Assembly (NCBI GenBank): GCA_014874485.1
Contig: JADBJK010000011.1
Span: 79,636 to 143,635, forward strand
Length of the DNA stretch: 64,000 nucleotides
DNA from: Chloroflexota bacterium
Lineage (GTDB): Bacteria; Chloroflexota; Anaerolineae; DTLA01
Direction: 5' to 3'
Numbering within the stretch: position 1 is the stretch's first letter; every line of letters starts with the position of its first letter. The notes beneath the pieces were generated by a model. The model worked only from the letters and a program-made list of their open reading frames with translations, was not told the DNA's origin and did not search any database. Positions 56,980-64,000 of this stretch are shown here, in pieces. The position numbers were made by a program, and so were the translations under genes.

Positions 56980-58761
56980 CTACACATCCGAAGGCTCGTG
57001 CAGTTGCGCCCTGAACAGGATGGCCTTGCGCCCGCACACCTGCGCGCAGACCTCGCACCCCGTGCACAGCAGCGGGTCAATGAACGCCTTGCCATCCGCC
57101 TGCTTGACGATGGCCGGGCACCCCACGCGGAAGCACAGCCCGCACCCATTGCACCGCTCCTGATCCACACGCAGCGGCACGTACCGCTTGCGGGCCTCGG
57201 GCAACAGCGCGCACTCGCCGCGAACCACCAGCGCCGACGCTGTATCCCGCTTCACCGCCTCCCGCAGCGCCCGCTCTACCTCCTTCAGGTCAAAGGCGTT
57301 CACCGTCTCCACGTGATCCATCCCCAGCGCCCGTAGCAGCGGCTCAAACTCAATCTGCTTGGACTCCTGGCCCTGGAGCGTGCGGCCCGTGCCCGGGTTG
57401 TCCTGATGGCCGGTCATGGCCGTTACGCGGTTGTCCAGCACGACGGTGATGGTCTTGCCATTGTTGTAGGCCACGTTCAGCAGCGCCGGCATGCCCGTGT
57501 GGAAGAACGTGGAGTCGCCCAGCACGGCGACGTTCCGCTCGGGCGAGCCGGCCTTGTCCGCCCCGTGGGCCACGCCGATGCTGGCCCCCATGCACCCGCA
57601 TGTATCCGTGGAGTTCAGCGGGGGCAGCGCGCCCAGCGTGTAGCAGCCGATGTCGCCGTTGATGGGCAGTTTCAGTTTCCGCGTGATGACGTAGAATCCG
57701 CGGTGCGGGCAACCGGGGCACAGCACCGGCGGCCGACCGGGCAGGCTCCCCACGTCGGGCACGATGTACGTCTTCCGCGCCGACTCGGGCAGCAGGCCCG
57801 CCGCGATGGCCTGCTCGCGCACCGTCCGCGGGTCCATCTCGCCGATGCCCGAGAAGATGGACTTTCCCTCCAACCAGATGCCCAGCAACTTGACTTCGTT
57901 CTCCACGAACGGGTCCAGTTCCTCCAGCACGATGGCGCGCTCCACCTGCCCCACGAACTCCCGCACCATCTGCGGCGGTATCGGGTAGGTCATCCCCAAC
58001 TTCAGGATGGACGCGGTCGGGAAGACCTCCTTGGCGTACTGATACGCCACGCCGCAGGTGATGATGCCCAGGCTGCGGTCGCCCCACTCCACGCGGTTGA
58101 ACGGGAACGTCTCCGCGAACACCGTGAGTTTGCGGATGCGCTCCTCAATGACTGGATGGCGCTTGCGGGCGTTCACCGGCAGCATCACGTACTTCTCAAA
58201 CTTGCGCGGATAGGTCGGCAGCGGGGGCGGGCCTTCCCGGCGCTCGCCCAACTCCACCGGCGTGCTGGAATGGGCGATACGCGTCGTGATGCGCAGCATG
58301 ACCGGCGTATCAAACTGCTCGCTGATGTCCAGCGCCGCGCCCACCAGGTCCTTCGCCTCCTGGCTGTCCACCGGCTCCACCACCGGCACGCGGGCGAACT
58401 TCCCGAAGTTGCGGTTGTCCTGCTCGTTCTGCGAACTGTGCATGGCCGGGTCGTCGGCAGACACCACGAGCAGCCCCCCTTCTATGCCCGTCATGGACGC
58501 GTAGAAGAAGGCGTCGGCGGCCACGTTCAGGCCCACGTGCTTCATGGTGGACATGGCGCGCCGCCCCGCATACGCCGCCCCGATGGCCACATCCAGCGCC
58601 ACCTTCTCGTTGGTCGCCCACTCCGCGTACACGTTGGGGTAACGCGCGAACTCCTCCAGAATCTCGGTGCTCGGCGTCCCCGGATAGGCCGACGCCACGG
58701 CCACGCCGTATTCCCACGCGCCGCGCGCGATGGCCTCGTTGCCCGACAGCAGTTTTCGCAT
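56980..58761 (-). CDS. iorA: Indolepyruvate:ferredoxin oxidoreductase alpha subunit
   Basis: TPP-dependent catalytic subunit, 593 residues. N-terminal LLSGNEAIARGAWEYGVAVA and SAYPGTPSTEI, C-terminal half with the TPP-binding region GDIGCYTLGALPPL and GDSTFFHTGMPALLNVAYNN, and two [4Fe-4S] sites: Cys537, 540, 543, 548 and Cys566, 569, 572, 576. Works in fermentative amino-acid (Trp, Phe, Tyr) breakdown. GGGGAGG precedes the ATG; 29 nt after the M28 peptidase gene. Confidence 0.95.
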   Translation of the reverse strand: MRKLLSGNEAIARGAWEYGVAVASAYPGTPSTEILEEFARYPNVYAEWATNEKVALDVAIGAAYAGRRAMSTMKHVGLNVAADAFFYASMTGIEGGLLVVSADDPAMHSSQNEQDNRNFGKFARVPVVEPVDSQEAKDLVGAALDISEQFDTPVMLRITTRIAHSSTPVELGERREGPPPLPTYPRKFEKYVMLPVNARKRHPVIEERIRKLTVFAETFPFNRVEWGDRSLGIITCGVAYQYAKEVFPTASILKLGMTYPIPPQMVREFVGQVERAIVLEELDPFVENEVKLLGIWLEGKSIFSGIGEMDPRTVREQAIAAGLLPESARKTYIVPDVGSLPGRPPVLCPGCPHRGFYVITRKLKLPINGDIGCYTLGALPPLNSTDTCGCMGASIGVAHGADKAGSPERNVAVLGDSTFFHTGMPALLNVAYNNGKTITVVLDNRVTAMTGHQDNPGTGRTLQGQESKQIEFEPLLRALGMDHVETVNAFDLKEVERALREAVKRDTASALVVRGECALLPEARKRYVPLRVDQERCNGCGLCFRVGCPAIVKQADGKAFIDPLLCTGCEVCAQVCGRKAILFRAQLHEPSDV

Positions 58762-58790
58762 TCCACACCTCCCCGTGGTAATCGGTGCCT

Positions 58791-60767
58791 CTATGATTGC
58801 CCCCGCCGGTGGAGTTCCACTCCCCCAACCCGCGCGAGGAGTTCAAAGTACTCAACCAACGCCTGCGTATGCCGCACCCCCGTCTCCATCTCAAGAAGGT
58901 CCGCGATGGCCGACAGCGACCGCTCGCCGTCCGCCCAGTAGAGCGCCAGTTCGGGCGTCGTCCGCCCGAAATCCGCGTGCTCCTTCCTGAAGCGATAGAA
59001 CGCCTCGCGGTCGCCCGGCTTGGACAGCAGGTCCCCCACCGACAGCGGCCCCCGGAATCGCCGCACGGGGACCAGGCTCGCGGCCTTCTCCTCCCACTCG
59101 CCCGACGGCGGCGCGACCGGCTCCCCTGCTTCGTCGCCCAGGAATGCCGCCGCGCGCTGCAATTCGCCATCGGCAAATGCCGCGCACTCGGCCTGGAATG
59201 GCGTTATGTCAAGCGGAGCCAGCCGCCGCAGGGTCGCCAGGGCCTCGGCCTGCCGCGCCGTCGCGAACCCAACCTCGCGTCGCAATCGGGCCAGGCCGGC
59301 CTTCTCGCTGCTCAGCGCCGCCTGCACCCGCCGCATGATGTCCACCTTGAACCGCGCCGTCATCTCGTGCGCGAGCCACGCCGCCTCCTTCGGCCCCGCG
59401 TTCGCTACCCAATAGCCGTAGGCCGCCGCGAGCACCGCCACCGTCCCCATCATCTGCGGGCTGACCTTGTCCAGCGTGTCCTCGCTGGTGTGGTAGTAGC
59501 GGTCCGGCCACTGGATAATCATCGGCGTCGGCACGCCCACCGTCGGGTCGGACAGGATGTAGTGGTCGCTCCCGCCGGAGAAGGGTGTGTCGGCGTAGCG
59601 GTACAGCGGGAACTCACCCTGGCCCGCGTGGCTCTTCGCGCCGCCCAGCAGCAGGTCTCGGACATGCCGCGCCAGCACCGGCGTGAAACTGCTCATGGCC
59701 GCAGGCGGCGATTCCACCAGGAGCGAACTGCCGCACTTGTCCTGGTCCTCGCCCACCATGTCCAGGTTCAGCCCGGCCACCATGCGCGGGATGTCCGCCT
59801 CGTGCGACGCGAGATAGGCATACGTGCCCGACATTTCCGGCACCCACAGGAACCGCAGCGCGCGCCGGGGCTTGGGCAGCCGCCCACTCGCCACGCATGC
59901 CGCCAACGCCCGCGCCACCTCCATCAGCGCGCCCGCGCCCGATGCGTTGTCGTTGGCCGACGGCTGCGGGTGGCACAGGTGCGCGACCAGGACCACCTCC
60001 TCCGCCGTCTCTCCGGGGATGACCGCCTCCACGACCTCCATCTGCCCGGCGTACAGTGCGGACTCTACCTTGGCGTGCACGCGCACGGGCGGCTTGTCCT
60101 CGGCCTTGGCCTGGCGACACCGCTCCCGCAGCGCATCGCCCTGGCGCGGCGTCAGCACGAACCCGAAGACCGACAGGCGTTCGCCGCCCCGAAACCAGAA
60201 GGACGTGTACTGCCGCGCGTCGGGAAGGTCAATGCGCTCGCGGATGGGCGGCGCTTTCATCATGCCGTCAAACAGCACGCCCGCCGCGCCCCGCTCGCGC
60301 ACCGCCAGATCCAGCACGCGCTCTATGGGCGCTTGGGTGAGCACCACCTTGCCCTCCACGTCCAGGCCCTCGTAGTCCGCCCGTTCGTCGCCCCCCGCCA
60401 GCGCCACGACCTCAAAGTCGCCGTCCACGGGCGCGCTCCGCTGGATGACCGAGACTTTCACCTCGCGGTAGTCCGCCAGTTTCTCCAAAGGCTGGCCGTC
60501 TTCGCCCAGCAGGTGGAGCGTGGCCTCCCTGCAATCCCACTCGTGGAACGTGCGCATGGACCAGAACGTCGTCTCGCCGTCGGCGGGATACGACAGGATG
60601 CGCGCTTCCAGCCCCGCCTCGCGGAGCGCCTCGGCCACGTACTGCGCCGCCGCGCGGAATCCCGGGCTGGCCTGGATGCGGTGGAATCGGATGACCTCGC
60701 CCACGTAGTTCTTGGCCGCAGCGCCCGAAATCTCCTTGCGCAGCGTCGCCAGCAACGAGTCAAACAT
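58791..60767 (-). CDS. M28-family zinc peptidase with PA-like domain
   Basis: 658 residues from ATG 60767 (GAGGAGGAAAG upstream); the frame is open to 61919 but that part overlaps the prepilin peptidase gene. Metal ligands of an aminopeptidase-type M28 site: His263 or His266, Asp273 (ANDNASGAG), Glu311 (PEMSG), Asp336 (LNLDMVGE) and His402 (GGSDHY). A PA-like insert (about 130-230) precedes the catalytic domain. A C-terminal region of about 200 residues is unassigned. No signal peptide seen. Probably releases amino acids that feed IorAB. Confidence 0.88.
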   Translation of the reverse strand: MFDSLLATLRKEISGAAAKNYVGEVIRFHRIQASPGFRAAAQYVAEALREAGLEARILSYPADGETTFWSMRTFHEWDCREATLHLLGEDGQPLEKLADYREVKVSVIQRSAPVDGDFEVVALAGGDERADYEGLDVEGKVVLTQAPIERVLDLAVRERGAAGVLFDGMMKAPPIRERIDLPDARQYTSFWFRGGERLSVFGFVLTPRQGDALRERCRQAKAEDKPPVRVHAKVESALYAGQMEVVEAVIPGETAEEVVLVAHLCHPQPSANDNASGAGALMEVARALAACVASGRLPKPRRALRFLWVPEMSGTYAYLASHEADIPRMVAGLNLDMVGEDQDKCGSSLLVESPPAAMSSFTPVLARHVRDLLLGGAKSHAGQGEFPLYRYADTPFSGGSDHYILSDPTVGVPTPMIIQWPDRYYHTSEDTLDKVSPQMMGTVAVLAAAYGYWVANAGPKEAAWLAHEMTARFKVDIMRRVQAALSSEKAGLARLRREVGFATARQAEALATLRRLAPLDITPFQAECAAFADGELQRAAAFLGDEAGEPVAPPSGEWEEKAASLVPVRRFRGPLSVGDLLSKPGDREAFYRFRKEHADFGRTTPELALYWADGERSLSAIADLLEMETGVRHTQALVEYFELLARVGGVELHRRGQS

Positions 60768-60784
60768 GCCTTTCCTCCTCTTGC

Positions 60785-61534
60785 CTAGCGTGCATACGGC
60801 GCCAGGTACCACAGCAGGAACTCGCGCCCGTACAGGAGCGCGAACGCGGCCCCCAGCACCAGGTACGGGCCGTAGGCGATGGTGCTCTTGCGGCCCACGC
60901 GGCGCAGCGCCAGCATCGCACCCGCGCCCAGCCCGCCCAACAGGATGCCCGCGAGAATCGCCACCAGCACCACCGGGAACCCCGTCGCCAGGCCCACGAA
61001 CCCCATGAGGGTAACGTCCCCGCCGCCCAGCCCGCCCCGCGACGCGATGGCCAGCACGTAGAACAGCCCGAACCCGATGGCCCCGCCGATGAGCGCCTTC
61101 ACGGGCGTCATGTTGGGCATGAAGAAACTGCCGATGAGCGCAATCGCCATCGCGGGAAACGTTACGAGGTCCAGGATCAGGCGATGCTCCAGGTCTGTAA
61201 CCGCAACCAGGATGAGCACCGCGAAGTACAAGGCCATGAAGGCGAACTGCACCCCGACGCCGTAGCGCCACGCCAGAAATGCGAAGACGGCGGCGGTGGC
61301 GATTTCCACCAGCGGCGCGCGCAGCCCCCTCCCCGCCCCGCACTGCGGGCAGCGGCTCCAGCCCGCCGCATCGGCGATGACGCCCGCCAGGCTCAACAGA
61401 CGCCGCACCGCGCCGCACGCGGAGCATCGGGGTAACTGAAACGGGGAACGCCGGGGTTCGGCGGGAAGGAAGTCGGCGCACAGGTTCAGGAACACGCCGA
61501 CGCCGTATCCGAGCAGGGCTGCCGCGACTATCAT
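60785..61534 (-). CDS. pilD: Prepilin peptidase / N-methyltransferase (PilD-TadV family, A24)
   Basis: Integral membrane aspartyl protease that cleaves and methylates type IV pilin-like leaders. From ATG 61534 it has 249 residues: N-terminal LGYGVGVFLNL, cytosolic zinc ribbon Cys37, Cys40, Cys62, Cys65, catalytic Asp114 (VTDLEHR) and Asp173 (GGGDV). About seven helices. The start is set by the promoter at 61566. 17 nt before the M28 gene. No pilin genes are in the window. Confidence 0.92.
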   Translation of the reverse strand: MIVAAALLGYGVGVFLNLCADFLPAEPRRSPFQLPRCSACGAVRRLLSLAGVIADAAGWSRCPQCGAGRGLRAPLVEIATAAVFAFLAWRYGVGVQFAFMALYFAVLILVAVTDLEHRLILDLVTFPAMAIALIGSFFMPNMTPVKALIGGAIGFGLFYVLAIASRGGLGGGDVTLMGFVGLATGFPVVLVAILAGILLGGLGAGAMLALRRVGRKSTIAYGPYLVLGAAFALLYGREFLLWYLAPYAR

Positions 61535-61565
61535 CCTCTGTACTCTCTGTGCGAGTTGCGCGCCC

Positions 61566-61594
61566 ATTATACCACGACCGCCGCCAATCACCAA
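61566..61594 (-). promoter_or_regulatory. Promoter of the pilD-M28-iorA-iorB unit (TTGGTG-N17-TATAAT)
   Basis: -35 TTGGTG at 61594-61589 and -10 TATAAT at 61571-61566, spacer 17 nt; predicted start about 25 nt before the pilD ATG at 61534. It excludes longer starts of pilD. Confidence 0.72.
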
Positions 61595-61698
61595 CCGCGG
61601 AAGGCGGGCGATGGGGGTTCAAAAGCCCGCTGGTGGCATGGTCATGCTGAACGAAGCGAAACACGACAGCCATCCCCTGCGCGGTTGACCGCCTGCGC

Positions 61699-61727
61699 TT
61701 GCCTTCCCAGGCCCATCCTGCTATACT
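61699..61727 (+). promoter_or_regulatory. Promoter of the esterase-GNAT gene (TTGCCT-N17-TATACT)
   Basis: -35-like TTGCCT at 61699-61704 and -10 TATACT at 61722-61727, spacer 17 nt. Predicted start about 28 nt before ATG 61762. Confidence 0.6.
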
Positions 61728-61761
61728 TCGCCCGACCTTACGGAGTCCGACGAGTCCGAAC

Positions 61762-63015
61762 ATGCTGCGTCTCCCGCTGCGAAGAAATCCCGCGCCCCAG
61801 GTAGAACTCCCGCCGCGCTGCCGCTGGGAGTGGGTTCCCGTCGGGCCGATGCGCCGCGAGCGCGTGCTCGTCTGCCCGCCGCTGGACGGGAGGGCTTCCT
61901 CGGCGCGCCGCCTGGTCATCTACTTCCTGCACGGCGCAGGGCACTCGCCCGCCTCGTTCTTCGCCGACCTGCCCATGGAGCGCCTGCTGCCCCTGGCCGA
62001 GCACGCCTGCCTGGCCTTCGTGGAGGGGGGCAGGCGCTGGTACCTGGACAGCCCCGTGGATGGCCACAGCCAGGGCGAGCGCGCATTCCTGGCCGCCCTG
62101 CGGGCCGTGGAGTCGCGCCATGCGGTGGGCGGCCACCGCGACAACCGCGCCATCTGCGGGTTCAGCATGGGCGGGTTCGGGGCCATGTACCTGGCGGCGC
62201 GCCATCCCGACCTGTTCGCCAGCGCATCGTCCATCCTCGGCCCGCTGGACATTGAGCCGCTGTGCCCCGACTACCCCGGCCTGCGCGCGCTCCTCGGCGA
62301 TGACCCCAACACCTGGCGAGCGCACAACCCCGCCGCCCACGTGGCCGCCCTGCGCGACGTGCGCCTGCTGGTAACCACCGGCGACGAGGCGTGGGATCGG
62401 CCCCTGGGCAGGCGTTTCGTGGAGGCGTGCCGCGCCCAGGGCATCCCGGCCGCGTACCGACAACAACCCGGCGCTCACGACGTGGGCTTCGTGGCGGCGC
62501 AACTGGAATCGCACCTGGCCTTCCACCTGAACCCAGGGCCAGCCTGGCGAATCCGCCGCGCCCGGGCTGACGACGCCGACGCCCTGGCGCGCAACTGCTT
62601 CACCACGCCGGCCCCCGACGATGTGGCCCGCCACCTGGAGTGGAGCCTGACCGAGGTGGCGCGGGGGCGACGGGTGCACCTCGTCGTGGACATGGGCGAA
62701 GCCGTCGCCAACGGGGAGTTGAGCATCATGGACGACCGCGCCGAAATCGCCAACCTGGTGGTGGAGCCGTCGCTACAGGGGCGGGGGCTGGGCACGGCGC
62801 TCATCCACGCCCTGACCGACGAAGCATCGGCGCGCGGCATCCCCACGCTGGAAATCGGCGTCCGCTCTGACGACACCCGCGTGCGCGCCCTGTACGAGCG
62901 CGAGGGGTTCGCCGCCTACCGTGAGACGACCGTGCCGATGAACGGGCAGCCGACGCGGGTAACCTACCTGCGCAAGGCCGTCCCGTCGCGCGTCTCGCAC
63001 GTAGGGGGAGAATAG
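61762..63015 (+). CDS. Fusion of an alpha/beta-hydrolase esterase and a GNAT acetyltransferase
   Basis: 417 residues. Residues 1-255 are an esterase D/S-formylglutathione-hydrolase-like fold: LVIYFLHGAGHSPASFF, nucleophile Ser135 in GFSMGG, candidate acid Asp208 and His239 (GAHDVGF). Residues 262-405 are a GNAT domain: RIRRARADDADALARNCF, acetyl-CoA loop Q339-GRGLGTALI and LYEREGFAAY. No Shine-Dalgarno is obvious before the ATG. No frameshift is seen; the two halves are in one continuous frame. Substrates unknown. Confidence 0.85.
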   Translation: MLRLPLRRNPAPQVELPPRCRWEWVPVGPMRRERVLVCPPLDGRASSARRLVIYFLHGAGHSPASFFADLPMERLLPLAEHACLAFVEGGRRWYLDSPVDGHSQGERAFLAALRAVESRHAVGGHRDNRAICGFSMGGFGAMYLAARHPDLFASASSILGPLDIEPLCPDYPGLRALLGDDPNTWRAHNPAAHVAALRDVRLLVTTGDEAWDRPLGRRFVEACRAQGIPAAYRQQPGAHDVGFVAAQLESHLAFHLNPGPAWRIRRARADDADALARNCFTTPAPDDVARHLEWSLTEVARGRRVHLVVDMGEAVANGELSIMDDRAEIANLVVEPSLQGRGLGTALIHALTDEASARGIPTLEIGVRSDDTRVRALYEREGFAAYRETTVPMNGQPTRVTYLRKAVPSRVSHVGGE

Positions 63016-63018
63016 GGC

Positions 63019-63933
63019 ATGTCCGAGAGCCGCAAGGGCCTGCTGTACGTGGCGCTGGGCACGCTCATGTTCTCCACGTCGCCCGTCTTCATCCGCTGGG
63101 CGGCGCCCCTGTCGCCCTACGTCATCACGTGGGCGCGGCTTGCCATCGCCACGGCCACCGTCGCCGCGTTGGCCGCCGCATCCCGCCAGCGCATCCGACT
63201 GGGCCGCGCCGACATCCCGCGCTTCCTGTTGTTCGGGGGCATTACCGCCGCCCACTTCTTCTGCTACATCGCGTCGCTGAGTTACACGACCATCGCCCAC
63301 TCGCTCACGCTCACGTACACAGCGCCCATCTTCGTAACGCTGTTCTCGGCGCTGTTCCTGCGCGAGTCCATCGCCCGCTGGAAGTACATCGGCGTCGCGG
63401 TGGCGGTGGCGGGCGTCGCCATCCTGGCCGGATTTGAGCCGCACCTGACCCGCGCCATGCTCATCGGCGACGCGCTGGCGCTTGGCTCTGCCGTGGCCTT
63501 CGGGTTCTACTCGGTGGCGGGCCGCTCGCAGCGCGACCGCTACCCGCTGTTCACCTACGCGCTGGCCACCTACGGCGCGGCGGCCCTGTGGCTCACGCCG
63601 GTGGCGGTCCCCCTGGCCCGCACGGGCTGGGGATGGCCGCAGGCGCTGTCGGTGCTGGCGCTGGGCGTCTTCCCGCTGGGCCTGGGGCACACGCTGTACA
63701 ACGCGGCCCTGCGCAAAACGCATGCGACTTATGTAAATCTCGTCGCCACGCAGGAGGTTACCGGCGGCATCCTGCTGGGCTGGCTGTTTCTGGGCGAAGC
63801 GCCCACGTGGAACGCGGCCCTGGGCGCGGCCGTTACCCTGCTCGGCATCGCGCTGGTGCTCATCCAAGAGCCGCGGAGGCAAGAGAAGATTCTCACCGCG
63901 GAGAGCGCGGAGACCGCAGAGAGTTCAAAATAA
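63019..63933 (+). CDS. EamA/DMT-family transporter
   Basis: Drug/metabolite transporter with ten membrane helices in two EamA repeats (LYVALGTLMFSTSPVFIRWA and ALALGSAVAFGFYSVAGRSQ). 304 residues. GGGGGAG precedes the ATG, 3 nt after the esterase-GNAT stop, so probably co-transcribed. The last 14 residues (ILTAESAETAESSK) are encoded by a palindromic repeat and are probably not part of the ancestral protein. Substrate unknown. Confidence 0.9.
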   Translation: MSESRKGLLYVALGTLMFSTSPVFIRWAAPLSPYVITWARLAIATATVAALAAASRQRIRLGRADIPRFLLFGGITAAHFFCYIASLSYTTIAHSLTLTYTAPIFVTLFSALFLRESIARWKYIGVAVAVAGVAILAGFEPHLTRAMLIGDALALGSAVAFGFYSVAGRSQRDRYPLFTYALATYGAAALWLTPVAVPLARTGWGWPQALSVLALGVFPLGLGHTLYNAALRKTHATYVNLVATQEVTGGILLGWLFLGEAPTWNAALGAAVTLLGIALVLIQEPRRQEKILTAESAETAESSK

Positions 63934-63964
63934 CCTCTGCGCTCTCTGCGTTCTCTGCGGTGAA
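63891..63964. repeat. Palindromic repeat, family TTCACCGCGGAG, copy B, overlapping a gene end
   Basis: Left arm CTCACCGCGGAGAGCGCGGA and right arm TCTCTGCGTTCTCTGCGGTGAA form an imperfect hairpin like copy A at 56295. The stop codon of the EamA gene (63931-63933) is in the loop, so the left arm is translated. Confidence 0.75.
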
Positions 63965-64000
63965 CCTACCAAATTTCATAGGGCGGCTTTCCATAGCCAC

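Noticed and set aside
60768..61919. A 1042-aa open frame extending the M28 peptidase upstream
   Set aside because: The extension lies on the prepilin peptidase gene in another frame, has low-complexity composition, and a strong Shine-Dalgarno marks the start at 60767.

Overview
This 64-kb window is GC-rich chromosomal DNA (roughly 60-65% GC by eye) carrying mostly core housekeeping genes. The best fit is a member of the Chloroflexota, probably Anaerolineae-like and possibly thermophilic. The reasons are the sequence character of RpoB, RpoC and the ribosomal proteins, a dcw cluster with the small basic protein (SBP) before ftsA-ftsZ and no min genes, a class II ribonucleotide reductase under NrdR, and indolepyruvate:ferredoxin oxidoreductase. 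This placement is inference from protein character, not a database match.

Region 1 (1-26876, all minus strand) is one continuous transcription-translation supercluster: rpoB-rpoC, then rpsL-rpsG-fusA-tuf, then the S10, spc and alpha ribosomal operons including secY, adk and map, ending in the first 52 codons of rpoA. I see a perfect consensus promoter and a leader of about 377 nt before rpoB, and a second promoter whose -35 box overlaps the rpoC stop codon, followed by a structured leader before rpsL. infA is missing from its usual place between map and rpmJ.

Region 2 (26877-28299) is the divergent control region. It holds a 223-bp MITE-like element, the RNase P RNA gene with a textbook promoter, and the mraZ promoter embedded in a decameric repeat that looks like a MraZ operator.

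Region 3 (28300-45255, plus strand) is the dcw cluster: mraZ, rsmH, ftsL, ftsI, murF, mraY, murD, ftsW, murG, two CvpA-like membrane genes, murC, ddl, ftsQ, SBP, ftsA, ftsZ. murE and murB are absent from it. Region 4 (45256-48605) is the nrdR-nrdJ operon with paired NrdR boxes just downstream of its promoter.

Region 5 (48606-64000) is more accessory: an MscS-type channel, a 77-bp tandem palindromic array, a ferredoxin, an unrecognised Cys-containing protein, a second MITE copy with a 9-bp target duplication, a lipoprotein with a membrane-embedded C-terminus, a protein with a helicase-associated domain, a DUF1232 protein, a probable operon of prepilin peptidase, M28 peptidase, iorA and iorB, an esterase-GNAT fusion and an EamA transporter.

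The most striking signal belongs to no gene. Three short palindromic words are almost absent from the whole window: TCGA (3 found), AGCT (3 found) and GTSAC (4 found), although comparable palindromes such as GATC, GTAC and GGCC are common. Codons are chosen to avoid them (ATT/ATA before GA, GAA/CAA before CTN, GTA/GTT before ACN). The few exceptions include conserved RNase P RNA and a leader stem. This looks like strong restriction-site avoidance or methylation-linked depletion with TaqI-, AluI- and Tsp45I-like specificities. The second notable signal is the pair of MITE copies, whose palindromic cores carry their arms in exchanged order relative to identical flanks.
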